Assembly (NCBI GenBank): GCA_017643965.1
Contig: JAEPMM010000214.1
Coordinates: 1-6,141, forward strand
Source of the DNA: Marinobacter sp.
GTDB lineage: Bacteria > Pseudomonadota > Gammaproteobacteria > Pseudomonadales > Oleiphilaceae
Direction: 5' to 3'
Length of the DNA: 6,141 bases
Both the position numbers and the translations under genes were made by a program. The notes under the pieces were generated by a model. That model did no database searches. It saw only the letters and a program-made list of their open reading frames with translations, and was not told the origin of the DNA. Shown here in pieces: positions 1 to 5,933 of this stretch. Each line of letters opens with the position of its first letter. Position 1 is the first letter of the stretch.

Positions 1-484
1 CATCGAAATGAACACCCGGGTTCAGGTTGAGCATCCGGTATCCGAGATGGTCACCTGTGTCGACATCGTGCGGGAACAGCTGCGGATCGCCAGCGGCCTG
101 CCGCTGCAGTACACCCAGGACGACATCCGCATTTCCGGCCACGCCCTGGAGTGCCGCATCAACTCGGAAGATCCGAAGACGTTCGTACCCAGTCCCTGCA
201 AGGTCAAGCACTTCCATGCCCCCGGAGGTAACGGCGTCCGCGTGGATTCGCACCTGTACAGCGGTTACACGGTTCCGCCCTACTACGATTCCCTGGTGGC
301 CAAGCTGATCACCTGGGGCGATGATCGCGAAATCGCGCGGCGCCGCATGAAGAATGCCCTCGACGAGCTGCTCGTTGAAGGCATCAAGACCAATCAATCC
401 CTGCATAGAAAACGGGTACGCGATGGTGGCTTCAAACAGGTAGACTTCACCATCCATTACCTGGAAAAACTGATACGGGATTGA
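1..484 (+). CDS. accC: Biotin carboxylase subunit of acetyl-CoA carboxylase (3' part only)
   Basis: AccC carries out the ATP-dependent carboxylation of biotin on AccB, the first half-reaction of acetyl-CoA carboxylase in cytoplasmic fatty-acid synthesis. The window opens inside the gene. The first complete codon is at base 2, and about 160 residues remain of a family length near 450. The fragment starts with the active-site strand EMNTRVQVEHP, which matches E. coli Glu288 to Pro298 and includes the catalytic or binding residues Glu288, Asn290, Arg292, Gln294 and Glu296. ECRIN follows with the equivalent of Arg338. The C-terminal landmarks FHAPGG, GYTVPPYYDS, MKNALDEL, EGIKTN and IHYLEKL are all present. 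Two positions that are Gly in E. coli are Cys here (codons at 56-58 and 197-199), and the stretch after EGIKTN is atypical. prmA starts 7 nt after the stop, which suggests cotranscription. Upstream accB is expected but lies outside the window. The family assignment is secure. Confidence 0.97.
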   Translation, partial: IEMNTRVQVEHPVSEMVTCVDIVREQLRIASGLPLQYTQDDIRISGHALECRINSEDPKTFVPSPCKVKHFHAPGGNGVRVDSHLYSGYTVPPYYDSLVAKLITWGDDREIARRRMKNALDELLVEGIKTNQSLHRKRVRDGGFKQVDFTIHYLEKLIRD

Positions 485-491
485 AACAAAC

Positions 492-1388
492 ATGCCCTGG
501 ATACAACTACAGATCCCGGCTGATCCGGACAACGCGGACCAGCTGGAGGATCTGCTCATGGAGATGGGTGCCGAGGCCGTCTCCATGGAGGACGCCGCCG
601 ACCAGCCGCTCTACGAGCCGGATCCCGGTACCACCCCGTTGTGGCACCACACCAGCGTGACCGGCCTGTTCGACTCCGAGCGCGACATCGACCAGCTCTG
701 CTCTGCGATCACCGATGCCTGGCATCAGCAGACCCAGCAATCCCTGCCGGGCATCGAGGTTACCCTGGTTGAGGACAAGGACTGGGAGCGGGCCTGGATG
801 GACGACTTCAAACCCCTGCAGTTCGGCGAGCGGCTGTGGATCGTGCCCAGCTGGCACGACGCCCCTGATCCCGACGCCGCCAACCTCATGCTCGACCCCG
901 GCCTGGCATTCGGCACCGGCACCCACCCCACAACCGCGCTGTGTCTGCAATGGCTGGACGGTCAGGACGTGGTGGGTAAGCAGGTGATCGATTACGGCTG
1001 TGGCTCGGGCATTCTCGGCCTGGCGGCCCTGCTGCTGGGCGCCGAGCATGTGATCGGCGTGGACAACGACCCGCAGGCACTGGAGGCCAGTCGCGACAAC
1101 GCCCAGCGTAACGGCGTTGACCCCGCCCGCCTGGATCTGTACCTGCCGGACAACGAACCGGACACCCGCGCAGACATCATGCTCGCCAACATCCTGGCCC
1201 AGCCGCTCATCGGCCTGGCACCGCACCTGGCGGCCAGGGTCAAACCCGCGGGCGACCTGGTGCTGTCGGGCATTCTGTCCAACCAGGCGCGGGACGTGAT
1301 GGCGGCCTACGAGCCCTGGTTCGTGATGGACGAGCCGGAGCAGAAAGAAGAGTGGATACGCCTCACAGGACGGCGCAACGACAGGTGA
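492..1388 (+). CDS. prmA: Ribosomal protein L11 methyltransferase
   Basis: PrmA uses S-adenosylmethionine to trimethylate amino groups of ribosomal protein L11 in the cytoplasm. The protein is 298 residues; E. coli PrmA is 293. The N-terminal L11-recognition domain begins MPWIQL and spans roughly residues 1-95. The linker motif EDKDWER is at 94-100. The catalytic domain carries LDPGLAFGTGTHPTT (134-148), the SAM-binding glycine loop VIDYGCGSG (165-173), the acidic strand end GVDNDP (189-194), ANIL (232-235) and LSGIL (258-262). The C-terminus EEWIRLTGR is also typical. The chosen ATG gives the canonical MPWIQL start. It lies 7 nt after the accC stop and has only a weak Shine-Dalgarno sequence (GGGA near 477-480), so translation may be coupled to accC. 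PrmA is dispensable in E. coli. Nothing looks broken or transferred. Confidence 0.98.
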   Translation: MPWIQLQIPADPDNADQLEDLLMEMGAEAVSMEDAADQPLYEPDPGTTPLWHHTSVTGLFDSERDIDQLCSAITDAWHQQTQQSLPGIEVTLVEDKDWERAWMDDFKPLQFGERLWIVPSWHDAPDPDAANLMLDPGLAFGTGTHPTTALCLQWLDGQDVVGKQVIDYGCGSGILGLAALLLGAEHVIGVDNDPQALEASRDNAQRNGVDPARLDLYLPDNEPDTRADIMLANILAQPLIGLAPHLAARVKPAGDLVLSGILSNQARDVMAAYEPWFVMDEPEQKEEWIRLTGRRNDR

Positions 1389-1450
1389 CGAATCCTCGGT
1401 GACCGACTAAACTCCGTGACTCGTAGCGAAGTCGCTTACAGGAACGAAGC

Positions 1451-2725
1451 ATGACCCAGAGCAGCCTGCAGACACGATGTCCCAAATGCGATACCCGTTT
1501 CCGGGTAACGGATGAGCAACTCAGTATTGCCAAAGGCAAAGTGCGCTGCGGGAACTGCATGGAGGTGTTCAACGCCATCGATCATCAGGTGGCGCCACCC
1601 GGTCCGGCCAAGCCGGCGGCACCGGAACCGACCAGATTCGTCGAGGCGGGAGAAGCTGCCAGCGGATTTTCCGCCGATGACGATTTTGTCTTTGCTGACA
1701 ATCCGGAAGAGGACGCCGCCGAAGGCAAGTACGCCGGCACCAACCTGACCTTTTCTGACGAAGAGCTCAGCGACAGTTTTCGCTCCTTTGATGAGAAATC
1801 ACCGGCCGGTGGCCATGAAGATGACGACCGCCCAAATAAAGAGCTCGATGAAAGCTGGGCCGAGGCCATGTTGTCGGATGACGACTCCGAAAAGGACACC
1901 AGTCGCCCTGCAACGCCCCGGACCAGTACTGCAGCGCCTGCGCCTGACACGCAGGAGTCCGACACGGCGCCGGAGCCCAGACCGGCTATAGCACCGTCCG
2001 TAACACCCGCCGCCAGACCACAACCCGCGGAGCCTGCGACACCGCCTGCCAAAACCAGCGCCGACACCCGGCAGGAGCCGCCCCTGTCCCTGGAGCCAAC
2101 AGGCGAGCAAACAACGGCCCCGACTTTCACCGAGGCCCCTGCAGCACCACCTGAGCCCGAACCGGATGAACCTCTGAGCGCCCGCTTCCCTTACCACGAC
2201 CTGCGGCGGGAACCGGTATCGGTGGGCGGCGGTTCCGGCGGCACCGTGCGCCGTATTCTCTGGACGCTGGCGGTTCTGGCGCTGGCAGGCTTACTAGTGG
2301 CCCAGGTAACCTGGTTCCAGTTTGACCGACTCTCGGCCATTCCGGAGCTGCGCCCGTTTTATGAGCAGGGCTGTGAGCTGGCCGGTTGCGAACTCAAGCC
2401 GCTGCTTGATGTGGATGCCATCCAGAGCCGTAAACTGGTGGTGCGCACCGATCCCGAGAACCGCAGCCAGTTGCTGGTGGAGGCGGTGATCATCAACCGC
2501 GCCGCCTTCGAGCAGCCGTTCCCGGCCATTGCCCTGACCTTCTCGAACCTCAATGGCGATGTGGTGGCCCAAAGCGTGTTCACGCCGGACGAGTACATCG
2601 CCGGAGACGGCCGCGATCTGGCCGCCATGCCCACTGAAACGCCGGTCAGGATCGCCATCGGCATTCGCGACCCCGGCCGCGACGCGGTCAACTACAATAT
2701 CGCGTTCCGCGCCCACAGCCAGTAA
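1451..2725 (+). CDS. Zinc-ribbon (MJ0042-type) and DUF3426 single-pass membrane protein
   Basis: This is a 424-residue protein of unknown function. An N-terminal zinc ribbon has Cys pairs CPKC (10-13) and CGNC (33-36), as in the MJ0042 finger family. A linker from about 45 to 245 is rich in Asp/Glu, then in Pro, Ala and Thr, and is probably disordered. A short conserved-looking patch, PYHDLRREPV (247-256), precedes an Arg-Arg pair (267-268) and one hydrophobic helix (about 269-287). The last 130 residues match my memory of DUF3426 and include Cys308 and Cys313, which could form a disulfide. The arginines before the helix suggest a cytoplasmic zinc ribbon and a periplasmic C-terminal domain. 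A good ribosome site (AGGAA, 1440-1444) sits 6 nt before the ATG. The gene occupies the prmA-dusB interval, where Pseudomonas also has an uncharacterised gene as I recall. No enzymatic motif is visible. A sensory or envelope role is only a guess. Confidence 0.88.
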   Translation: MTQSSLQTRCPKCDTRFRVTDEQLSIAKGKVRCGNCMEVFNAIDHQVAPPGPAKPAAPEPTRFVEAGEAASGFSADDDFVFADNPEEDAAEGKYAGTNLTFSDEELSDSFRSFDEKSPAGGHEDDDRPNKELDESWAEAMLSDDDSEKDTSRPATPRTSTAAPAPDTQESDTAPEPRPAIAPSVTPAARPQPAEPATPPAKTSADTRQEPPLSLEPTGEQTTAPTFTEAPAAPPEPEPDEPLSARFPYHDLRREPVSVGGGSGGTVRRILWTLAVLALAGLLVAQVTWFQFDRLSAIPELRPFYEQGCELAGCELKPLLDVDAIQSRKLVVRTDPENRSQLLVEAVIINRAAFEQPFPAIALTFSNLNGDVVAQSVFTPDEYIAGDGRDLAAMPTETPVRIAIGIRDPGRDAVNYNIAFRAHSQ

Positions 2726-2726
2726 G

Positions 2727-2759
2727 CGAGTCTTTACTCGTGGATCACGGCGGGCCGCC
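2727..2759 (+). other. Two small hairpins just after the zinc-ribbon gene
   Basis: Immediately after the stop codon, CGAGT (2727-2731) and ACTCG (2736-2740) form a perfect 5-bp stem with a CTTT loop. Shortly after, GGCGG (2749-2753) and CCGCC (2755-2759) form a GC-rich near-palindrome. Neither is followed by a run of T, so they do not make a standard intrinsic terminator. They may slow polymerase or protect the 3' end of the upstream message. The T run at 2805-2810 is about 45 nt too far downstream to serve either stem. Confidence 0.3.
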
Positions 2760-2787
2760 ATCGAACAGACTAAAAGTCAACCAGAAA

Positions 2788-2802
2788 GAACGAAAAATAA
2801 TC
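2788..2802. promoter_or_regulatory. Candidate Fis binding site upstream of dusB-fis
   Basis: The 15-mer fits the degenerate Fis consensus: G at position 1, pyrimidine-purine (CG) at 4-5, an A-tract in the centre, pyrimidine-purine (TA) at 11-12 and C at 15. Its centre would lie near -65 relative to a start around 2860. In E. coli, Fis represses its own dusB-fis promoter through several such sites, so the location makes sense. The consensus is loose and chance matches are common, so this stays tentative. Confidence 0.3.
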
Positions 2803-2810
2803 AATTTTTT
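2792..2810 (+). promoter_or_regulatory. AT-rich tract upstream of the dusB promoter (possible UP element or bent DNA)
   Basis: This is the only strongly AT-rich stretch in the window: a five-A run followed by TAATCAA and a six-T run. AAAAAT (2793-2798) and ATTTTT (2804-2809) are inverted copies. The tract lies about 15 nt upstream of the proposed -35 box, next to where the alpha subunit of RNA polymerase contacts UP elements. Phased A/T runs also bend DNA and attract Fis, IHF or H-NS-like proteins. The composition is seen directly; the function is inferred. Confidence 0.4.
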
Positions 2811-2824
2811 CACTGCTTTGCCCC

Positions 2825-2861
2825 TTCAATCGCCGGCCCCCCGACGGTATCATTAGCGCCC
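2825..2861 (+). promoter_or_regulatory. Predicted sigma70 promoter of the dusB-fis operon, with GC-rich discriminator
   Basis: A -35-like TTCAAT (2825-2830) and a -10-like TATCAT (2848-2853) are separated by exactly 17 nt. The -10 matches five of six consensus bases and the -35 only three. The discriminator after the -10 is TAGCGCCC, and the likely start near 2860 falls in a run of C. A weak -35, a GC-rich discriminator and a C start are the features that make the E. coli dusB-fis promoter sensitive to ppGpp/DksA and growth rate. The match in layout supports the call, but the start site is inferred. A start near 2860 gives a leader of about 80 nt to the preferred dusB ATG. Confidence 0.55.
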
Positions 2862-2941
2862 TTCGGATCTGGATCGGTTACTTATTGAGCAACCGTTCCA
2901 GTCCGGCCCTTGCTGATTCTGCTGTAACACGGACTGAAACC

Positions 2942-3940
2942 ATGCTGCCGACGGCGAAGATCGGGCCCTATACCCTGCCCAACCCGCTGATTGTCGCACC
3001 CATGGCGGGCGTGACGGACCGACCCTTCCGGCTGCTGTGCCGCGACATGGGCGCGGGGCTGGCGGTGTCAGAAATGGTTATCGCAGACAGCAAGCTCTGG
3101 CACACACGCAAATCCCGGTTCCGCATGAACCACACCGGCGAGCCGGAACCCAGATCGGTGCAGATTGCCGGCGGCGATCCGGACATGCTGGCCCAGGCAG
3201 CGCGGTTGAACGCCGAATTCGGCGCCCAGATCATCGACATCAACATGGGCTGCCCGGCCAAGAAAGTGTGCAACAAGGCGGCGGGGTCGGCGTTGATGAA
3301 AGACGAGGGGCTGGTTCGCGACATCCTGAAGGCCGTGGTCGCCGCGGTAGACATTCCGGTGACCCTGAAAATGCGCACCGGCTGGGATCGCGAGCATCGC
3401 AACGCCCCGCTGATTGCCCGTATGGCCGAGGATGCCGGCATCCAGGCGCTGGCCATCCACGGTCGCACCCGGGCCGACGCTTACAAGGGCGACGCGGAAT
3501 ACGACACCATTGCGGAAGTGAAATCCCGGGTGGGTATCCCGGTGTTTGCCAACGGTGATATCACCTCACCGGAAAAAGCAAAACGGGTGCTCGAGCACAC
3601 CGGGGCGGATGGCCTGCTGATCGGCCGCGCCGCCCAGGGCAGACCCTGGATCTTCCGGGAGATCCTGCACTACCTCGAAACCGGCAAGCGGCTCAGTTCC
3701 CCGCCGCTGAACGAGGTGGAGCGCATTCTGATCGGGCACCTTGACGAACTGCACGCCTTTTATGGCGAAACCATGGGCGTGCGTATCGCCAGAAAACACG
3801 TGGGGTGGTATCTGCAATCCCACGATGAGAGCAAACAGTTTCGCAAATGCTTCAACGCCCTGGACGAGGCGATGGCGCAGAGAGACAGCATTCAACAGTA
3901 CTTTGCAGGCTTACGAAATGGAGAGGTATTCGCAGCATGA
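2942..3940 (+). CDS. dusB: tRNA-dihydrouridine synthase B
   Basis: DusB is a cytoplasmic FMN enzyme that uses NADPH to reduce a uridine in the tRNA D-loop (position 17 in E. coli) to dihydrouridine. From this ATG the protein is 332 residues; E. coli DusB is 321. The TIM-barrel motifs appear in order: APMAGVTDRPFR (19-30, FMN site), VQIAG (73-77), DINMGCPAKKV (99-109) with the catalytic Cys104, LKMRTGW (142-148) with the FMN lysine, IHGRTR (172-177), ANGDI (203-207) and IGRAAQGRPW (227-236). The C-terminal helical domain includes RIARKHVGWYLQ (281-292). The frame stays open upstream to a TTG at 2885, but those 19 extra residues do not resemble the family, so I prefer ATG 2942 despite its weak ribosome site. 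The stop overlaps the fis start by 4 nt, the conserved dusB-fis arrangement. Confidence 0.96.
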   Translation: MLPTAKIGPYTLPNPLIVAPMAGVTDRPFRLLCRDMGAGLAVSEMVIADSKLWHTRKSRFRMNHTGEPEPRSVQIAGGDPDMLAQAARLNAEFGAQIIDINMGCPAKKVCNKAAGSALMKDEGLVRDILKAVVAAVDIPVTLKMRTGWDREHRNAPLIARMAEDAGIQALAIHGRTRADAYKGDAEYDTIAEVKSRVGIPVFANGDITSPEKAKRVLEHTGADGLLIGRAAQGRPWIFREILHYLETGKRLSSPPLNEVERILIGHLDELHAFYGETMGVRIARKHVGWYLQSHDESKQFRKCFNALDEAMAQRDSIQQYFAGLRNGEVFAA

Positions 3941-4254
3941 CCGCTGAGACTTTGGCAAATGAGAACATCAACACATCGGCCAACGATGACACCCATCAGT
4001 TGCAAACGGTGAACAGCAGCGGCAACAGCGTCACCCTGCGTGACAGCGTGGAAGTTGCCCTGAAGAACTACTTTGCGCAGCTCGATGGCGCACCGGTCAC
4101 CGAGGTCTATCAGCTGGTGCTCTCCGAGGTGGAAGCCCCCCTGCTTGAACAGGTGATGAAGTACACCCGCAACAACCAGACCAAGGCCTCCACCATGCTT
4201 GGACTGAATCGCGGTACGCTTCGCAAGAAGCTCAAGCAGTACGGTCTGCTATAA
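3937..4254 (+). CDS. fis: DNA-binding nucleoid protein Fis
   Basis: Fis is a dimeric DNA-bending protein of the nucleoid. It activates rRNA and tRNA promoters and acts in site-specific recombination and chromosome compaction. The protein is 105 residues; E. coli Fis is 98. The extra length lies in a variable Asn/Thr-rich N-terminus. Residues 35-49 (RDSVEVALKNYFAQL) form helix A, and 55-77 form the dimer helix ending in EQVMKYTR. The helix-turn-helix runs through about 81-103 (NQTKASTMLGLNRGTLRKKLKQYG). It keeps Arg92, Thr94, Arg96 and Lys97, the counterparts of E. coli DNA-contacting Arg85, Thr87, Arg89 and Lys90. The ATG overlaps the dusB stop as ATGA. GGAGAGG (3920-3926) lies 10 nt upstream, inside dusB, so translational coupling is likely. 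An in-frame ATG at 3847 would add 30 non-Fis residues and is rejected. Expression probably depends on the promoter before dusB. Confidence 0.97.
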   Translation: MTAETLANENINTSANDDTHQLQTVNSSGNSVTLRDSVEVALKNYFAQLDGAPVTEVYQLVLSEVEAPLLEQVMKYTRNNQTKASTMLGLNRGTLRKKLKQYGLL

Positions 4255-4255
4255 T
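4247..4255 (+). promoter_or_regulatory. Perfect extended -10 element, candidate purH promoter
   Basis: TGC followed by TATAAT is an exact extended -10 box. It overlaps the last codons and the stop of fis. No good -35 lies 16-18 nt upstream (the 17-nt position reads GAAGCT), but extended -10 promoters can work without one. Transcription would begin near 4262, about 80 nt before the purH ATG and just ahead of the hairpin at 4266-4312. Because the same bases encode the conserved Fis C-terminus (Gly-Leu-Leu-stop), part of the match could be coincidence. Confidence 0.42.
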
Positions 4256-4265
4256 TCAGACACCC

Positions 4266-4314
4266 CGAATAAACGAGGGCCTCCCGGACACCATTCGCGA
4301 GGCCCTTATTCGTT
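4266..4314 (+). terminator. Bipartite hairpin between fis and purH, probable intrinsic terminator
   Basis: CGAATAA (4266-4272) pairs with TTATTCG (4306-4312), and GGGCCTC (4277-4283) pairs with GAGGCCC (4299-4305). This gives two perfect 7-bp stems separated by a four-base bulge (ACGA, 4273-4276) on the 5' arm, with a 15-nt loop. The 3' side of the GC-rich stem runs straight into TTATTCGTT, a modest T-rich tail. It most likely ends dusB-fis transcripts. The tail is weaker than ideal, so termination may be partial. Because of its symmetry it could also act on antisense transcripts. Confidence 0.6.
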
Positions 4315-4340
4315 CATCTCCAGCAGAAATTATGTGACCC

Positions 4341-5921
4341 ATGGCAAATCAGGCTAATACCCCCGTCCGTCGCGCACTGATCAGCGTGTCCGATAAAACC
4401 GGCATCGTCGACTTCGGCCGTGCCCTGACCGAGCGCGGTGTCGAGCTGCTCTCCACCGGCGGCACCTTCCGTCTGCTCAAGGAAAACAACGTTCCGGTCA
4501 CTGAAGTCAGTGATTACACCGGCTTCCCGGAAATGATGGATGGCCGGGTCAAAACCCTGCACCCGAAAATCCACGGCGGCATTCTCGGCCGGCGCGGTAC
4601 CGACGACGCCATCATGGGCGAGCATGGCATCCATCCCATCGACATGGTCGTGGTCAACCTTTACCCCTTCGAAGACACCGTCGCCAACCCGGACTGTGAT
4701 CTGGCGACCGCCATCGAGAACATCGACATCGGGGGCCCGACCATGGTTCGTGCCGCCGCCAAAAACCACAACGACGTGGCCATCGTGGTCAACGCCGTGG
4801 ATTACAGTCGCATTCTCAAGGAGCTCGACACCAACGATGGCGAGCTGAGCTACCACACCCGTTTCGATCTGGCGGTCAAAGCGTTCGAACACACCGCCGG
4901 CTACGACGGCGCCATCGCCAATTACCTGGGCGGCCGCACGCCGGACAACGACAACGCCGACTTCCCGCGCACCTTCAACGCCCAGTTCGTGAAAGTGCAA
5001 GACATGCGATACGGCGAGAACCCCCATCAACGGGCCGCTTTCTACGCCGAACGCAACCCGAAAGAAGCCTGCGTCGCCACCGCCAAACAGCTGCAGGGCA
5101 AAGAGCTGTCCTACAACAACGTGGCTGACACCGATGCCGCCCTGGAGTGCGTCAAGCCCTTCGCCGATCCGGCCTGCGTGATCGTCAAGCATGCTAACCC
5201 GTGCGGCGTGGCCATCGTCGCCGATATCCACCAGGCCTACGATTTGGCCTTCGCCACCGACCCCACCTCGGCATTCGGCGGTATCATAGCCTTCAACCGT
5301 GAGCTGGACGCCGAGACCGCAAAAGCCATCATCGACCGTCAGTTCGTGGAAGTGATCATCGCGCCCACGATAGCGCCGGAAGCGGTGGAACTGGTGGCCG
5401 CCAAGAAGAACGTGCGCCTGCTGGCCTGCGGCGAATTGAACGGCGAACGCGCGAAATCGCTGGACTACAAGCGCGTGACCGGCGGCCTGCTGGTACAGGA
5501 TCGCGATCTGGGCATGGTGGCCATGGAAGACGTGAAAGTGGTCACCGAGCGCCAGCCCTCCGAAGCCGAACTGAATGACCTGCTGTTCGCCTGGGAAGTG
5601 GCCAAGTATGTGAAGTCCAACGCCATCGTCTACGCCAAGGCCGGACGCACCATCGGTGTCGGCGCCGGCCAGATGAGCCGCGTCTCCCGCGCCAAAATTG
5701 CGGGTATCAAAGCCGCCGATGAAGGCCTGAAAGTCAAAGGCTCGGTGATGGCATCGGATGCCTTCTTCCCGTTCCGCGACGGCATCGACGCCGCTGCCCA
5801 GGCCGGGATTACCGCAGTGATCCAGCCCGGCGGCTCCATGCGCGATCAGGAAGTGATCGATGCCGCCAACGAGCATGGCATTGCCATGGTGTTCACCGGC
5901 ATGCGCCACTTCCGGCATTAA
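4341..5921 (+). CDS. purH: Bifunctional AICAR transformylase / IMP cyclohydrolase
   Basis: PurH catalyses the last two steps of de novo IMP synthesis: formylation of AICAR with 10-formyl-tetrahydrofolate, then ring closure to IMP. It is a cytoplasmic enzyme. The protein is 526 residues; E. coli PurH is 529. The N-terminal cyclohydrolase domain has RRALISVSDKTG (10-21), LLSTGGT (36-42), GRVKTLHPKIHGGILGRR (68-85) and NIDIGGPTMVRAAAKN (127-142). The transformylase domain has QDMRYGENPHQ (220-230), LSYNN, the catalytic Lys283-His284 in VKHANPCG, DPTSAFGG (307-314), KSNAIVYA (425-432), GAGQMSRV (441-448) and SDAFFPFRDG (472-481). It ends MRHFRH like the E. coli enzyme. The start gives a normal short leader before the first motif. 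No strong Shine-Dalgarno is visible, and a start-stop ATGTGA lies just upstream at 4332-4337. purD follows after 12 nt. Confidence 0.98.
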   Translation: MANQANTPVRRALISVSDKTGIVDFGRALTERGVELLSTGGTFRLLKENNVPVTEVSDYTGFPEMMDGRVKTLHPKIHGGILGRRGTDDAIMGEHGIHPIDMVVVNLYPFEDTVANPDCDLATAIENIDIGGPTMVRAAAKNHNDVAIVVNAVDYSRILKELDTNDGELSYHTRFDLAVKAFEHTAGYDGAIANYLGGRTPDNDNADFPRTFNAQFVKVQDMRYGENPHQRAAFYAERNPKEACVATAKQLQGKELSYNNVADTDAALECVKPFADPACVIVKHANPCGVAIVADIHQAYDLAFATDPTSAFGGIIAFNRELDAETAKAIIDRQFVEVIIAPTIAPEAVELVAAKKNVRLLACGELNGERAKSLDYKRVTGGLLVQDRDLGMVAMEDVKVVTERQPSEAELNDLLFAWEVAKYVKSNAIVYAKAGRTIGVGAGQMSRVSRAKIAGIKAADEGLKVKGSVMASDAFFPFRDGIDAAAQAGITAVIQPGGSMRDQEVIDAANEHGIAMVFTGMRHFRH

Positions 5922-5922
5922 C

Positions 5923-5927
5923 AGGAG
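5923..5927 (+). promoter_or_regulatory. Ribosome binding site of purD
   Basis: AGGAG begins 1 nt after the purH stop codon and ends 6 nt before the purD ATG. The spacing is ideal and fixes the purD start. It is the strongest Shine-Dalgarno sequence in the window, in contrast to the weak one at purH. Confidence 0.85.
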
Positions 5928-5933
5928 ACAACC

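Noticed and set aside
507..1226. Minus-strand open frame of 239 codons opposite prmA
   Set aside because: It is an antisense shadow of prmA, with biased Gly/Val/Gln-rich composition and no family motif or ribosome site that I can support.
1389..1450. Possible promoter or terminator in the prmA to zinc-ribbon gap
   Set aside because: A short stem (AGCGA at 1425-1429 with TCGCT at 1432-1436) has too small a loop and no T tract, and no convincing -35/-10 pair is present.
1585..2197. Minus-strand open frames opposite the zinc-ribbon gene (Ser/Gly- and Arg/Gly-rich)
   Set aside because: Their low-complexity composition follows directly from the Pro/Ala/acidic linker encoded on the + strand.
2553..2888. 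Plus-strand frame of 111 codons spanning the end of the zinc-ribbon gene and the dusB leader
   Set aside because: Most of it overlaps the DUF3426 coding sequence in another frame, and the remainder crosses the predicted promoter. There is no family resemblance.
3847..3936. In-frame upstream extension of fis starting within dusB
   Set aside because: The 30 extra residues do not resemble Fis. The ATG at 3937 has a ribosome site and the typical 4-nt overlap with dusB.
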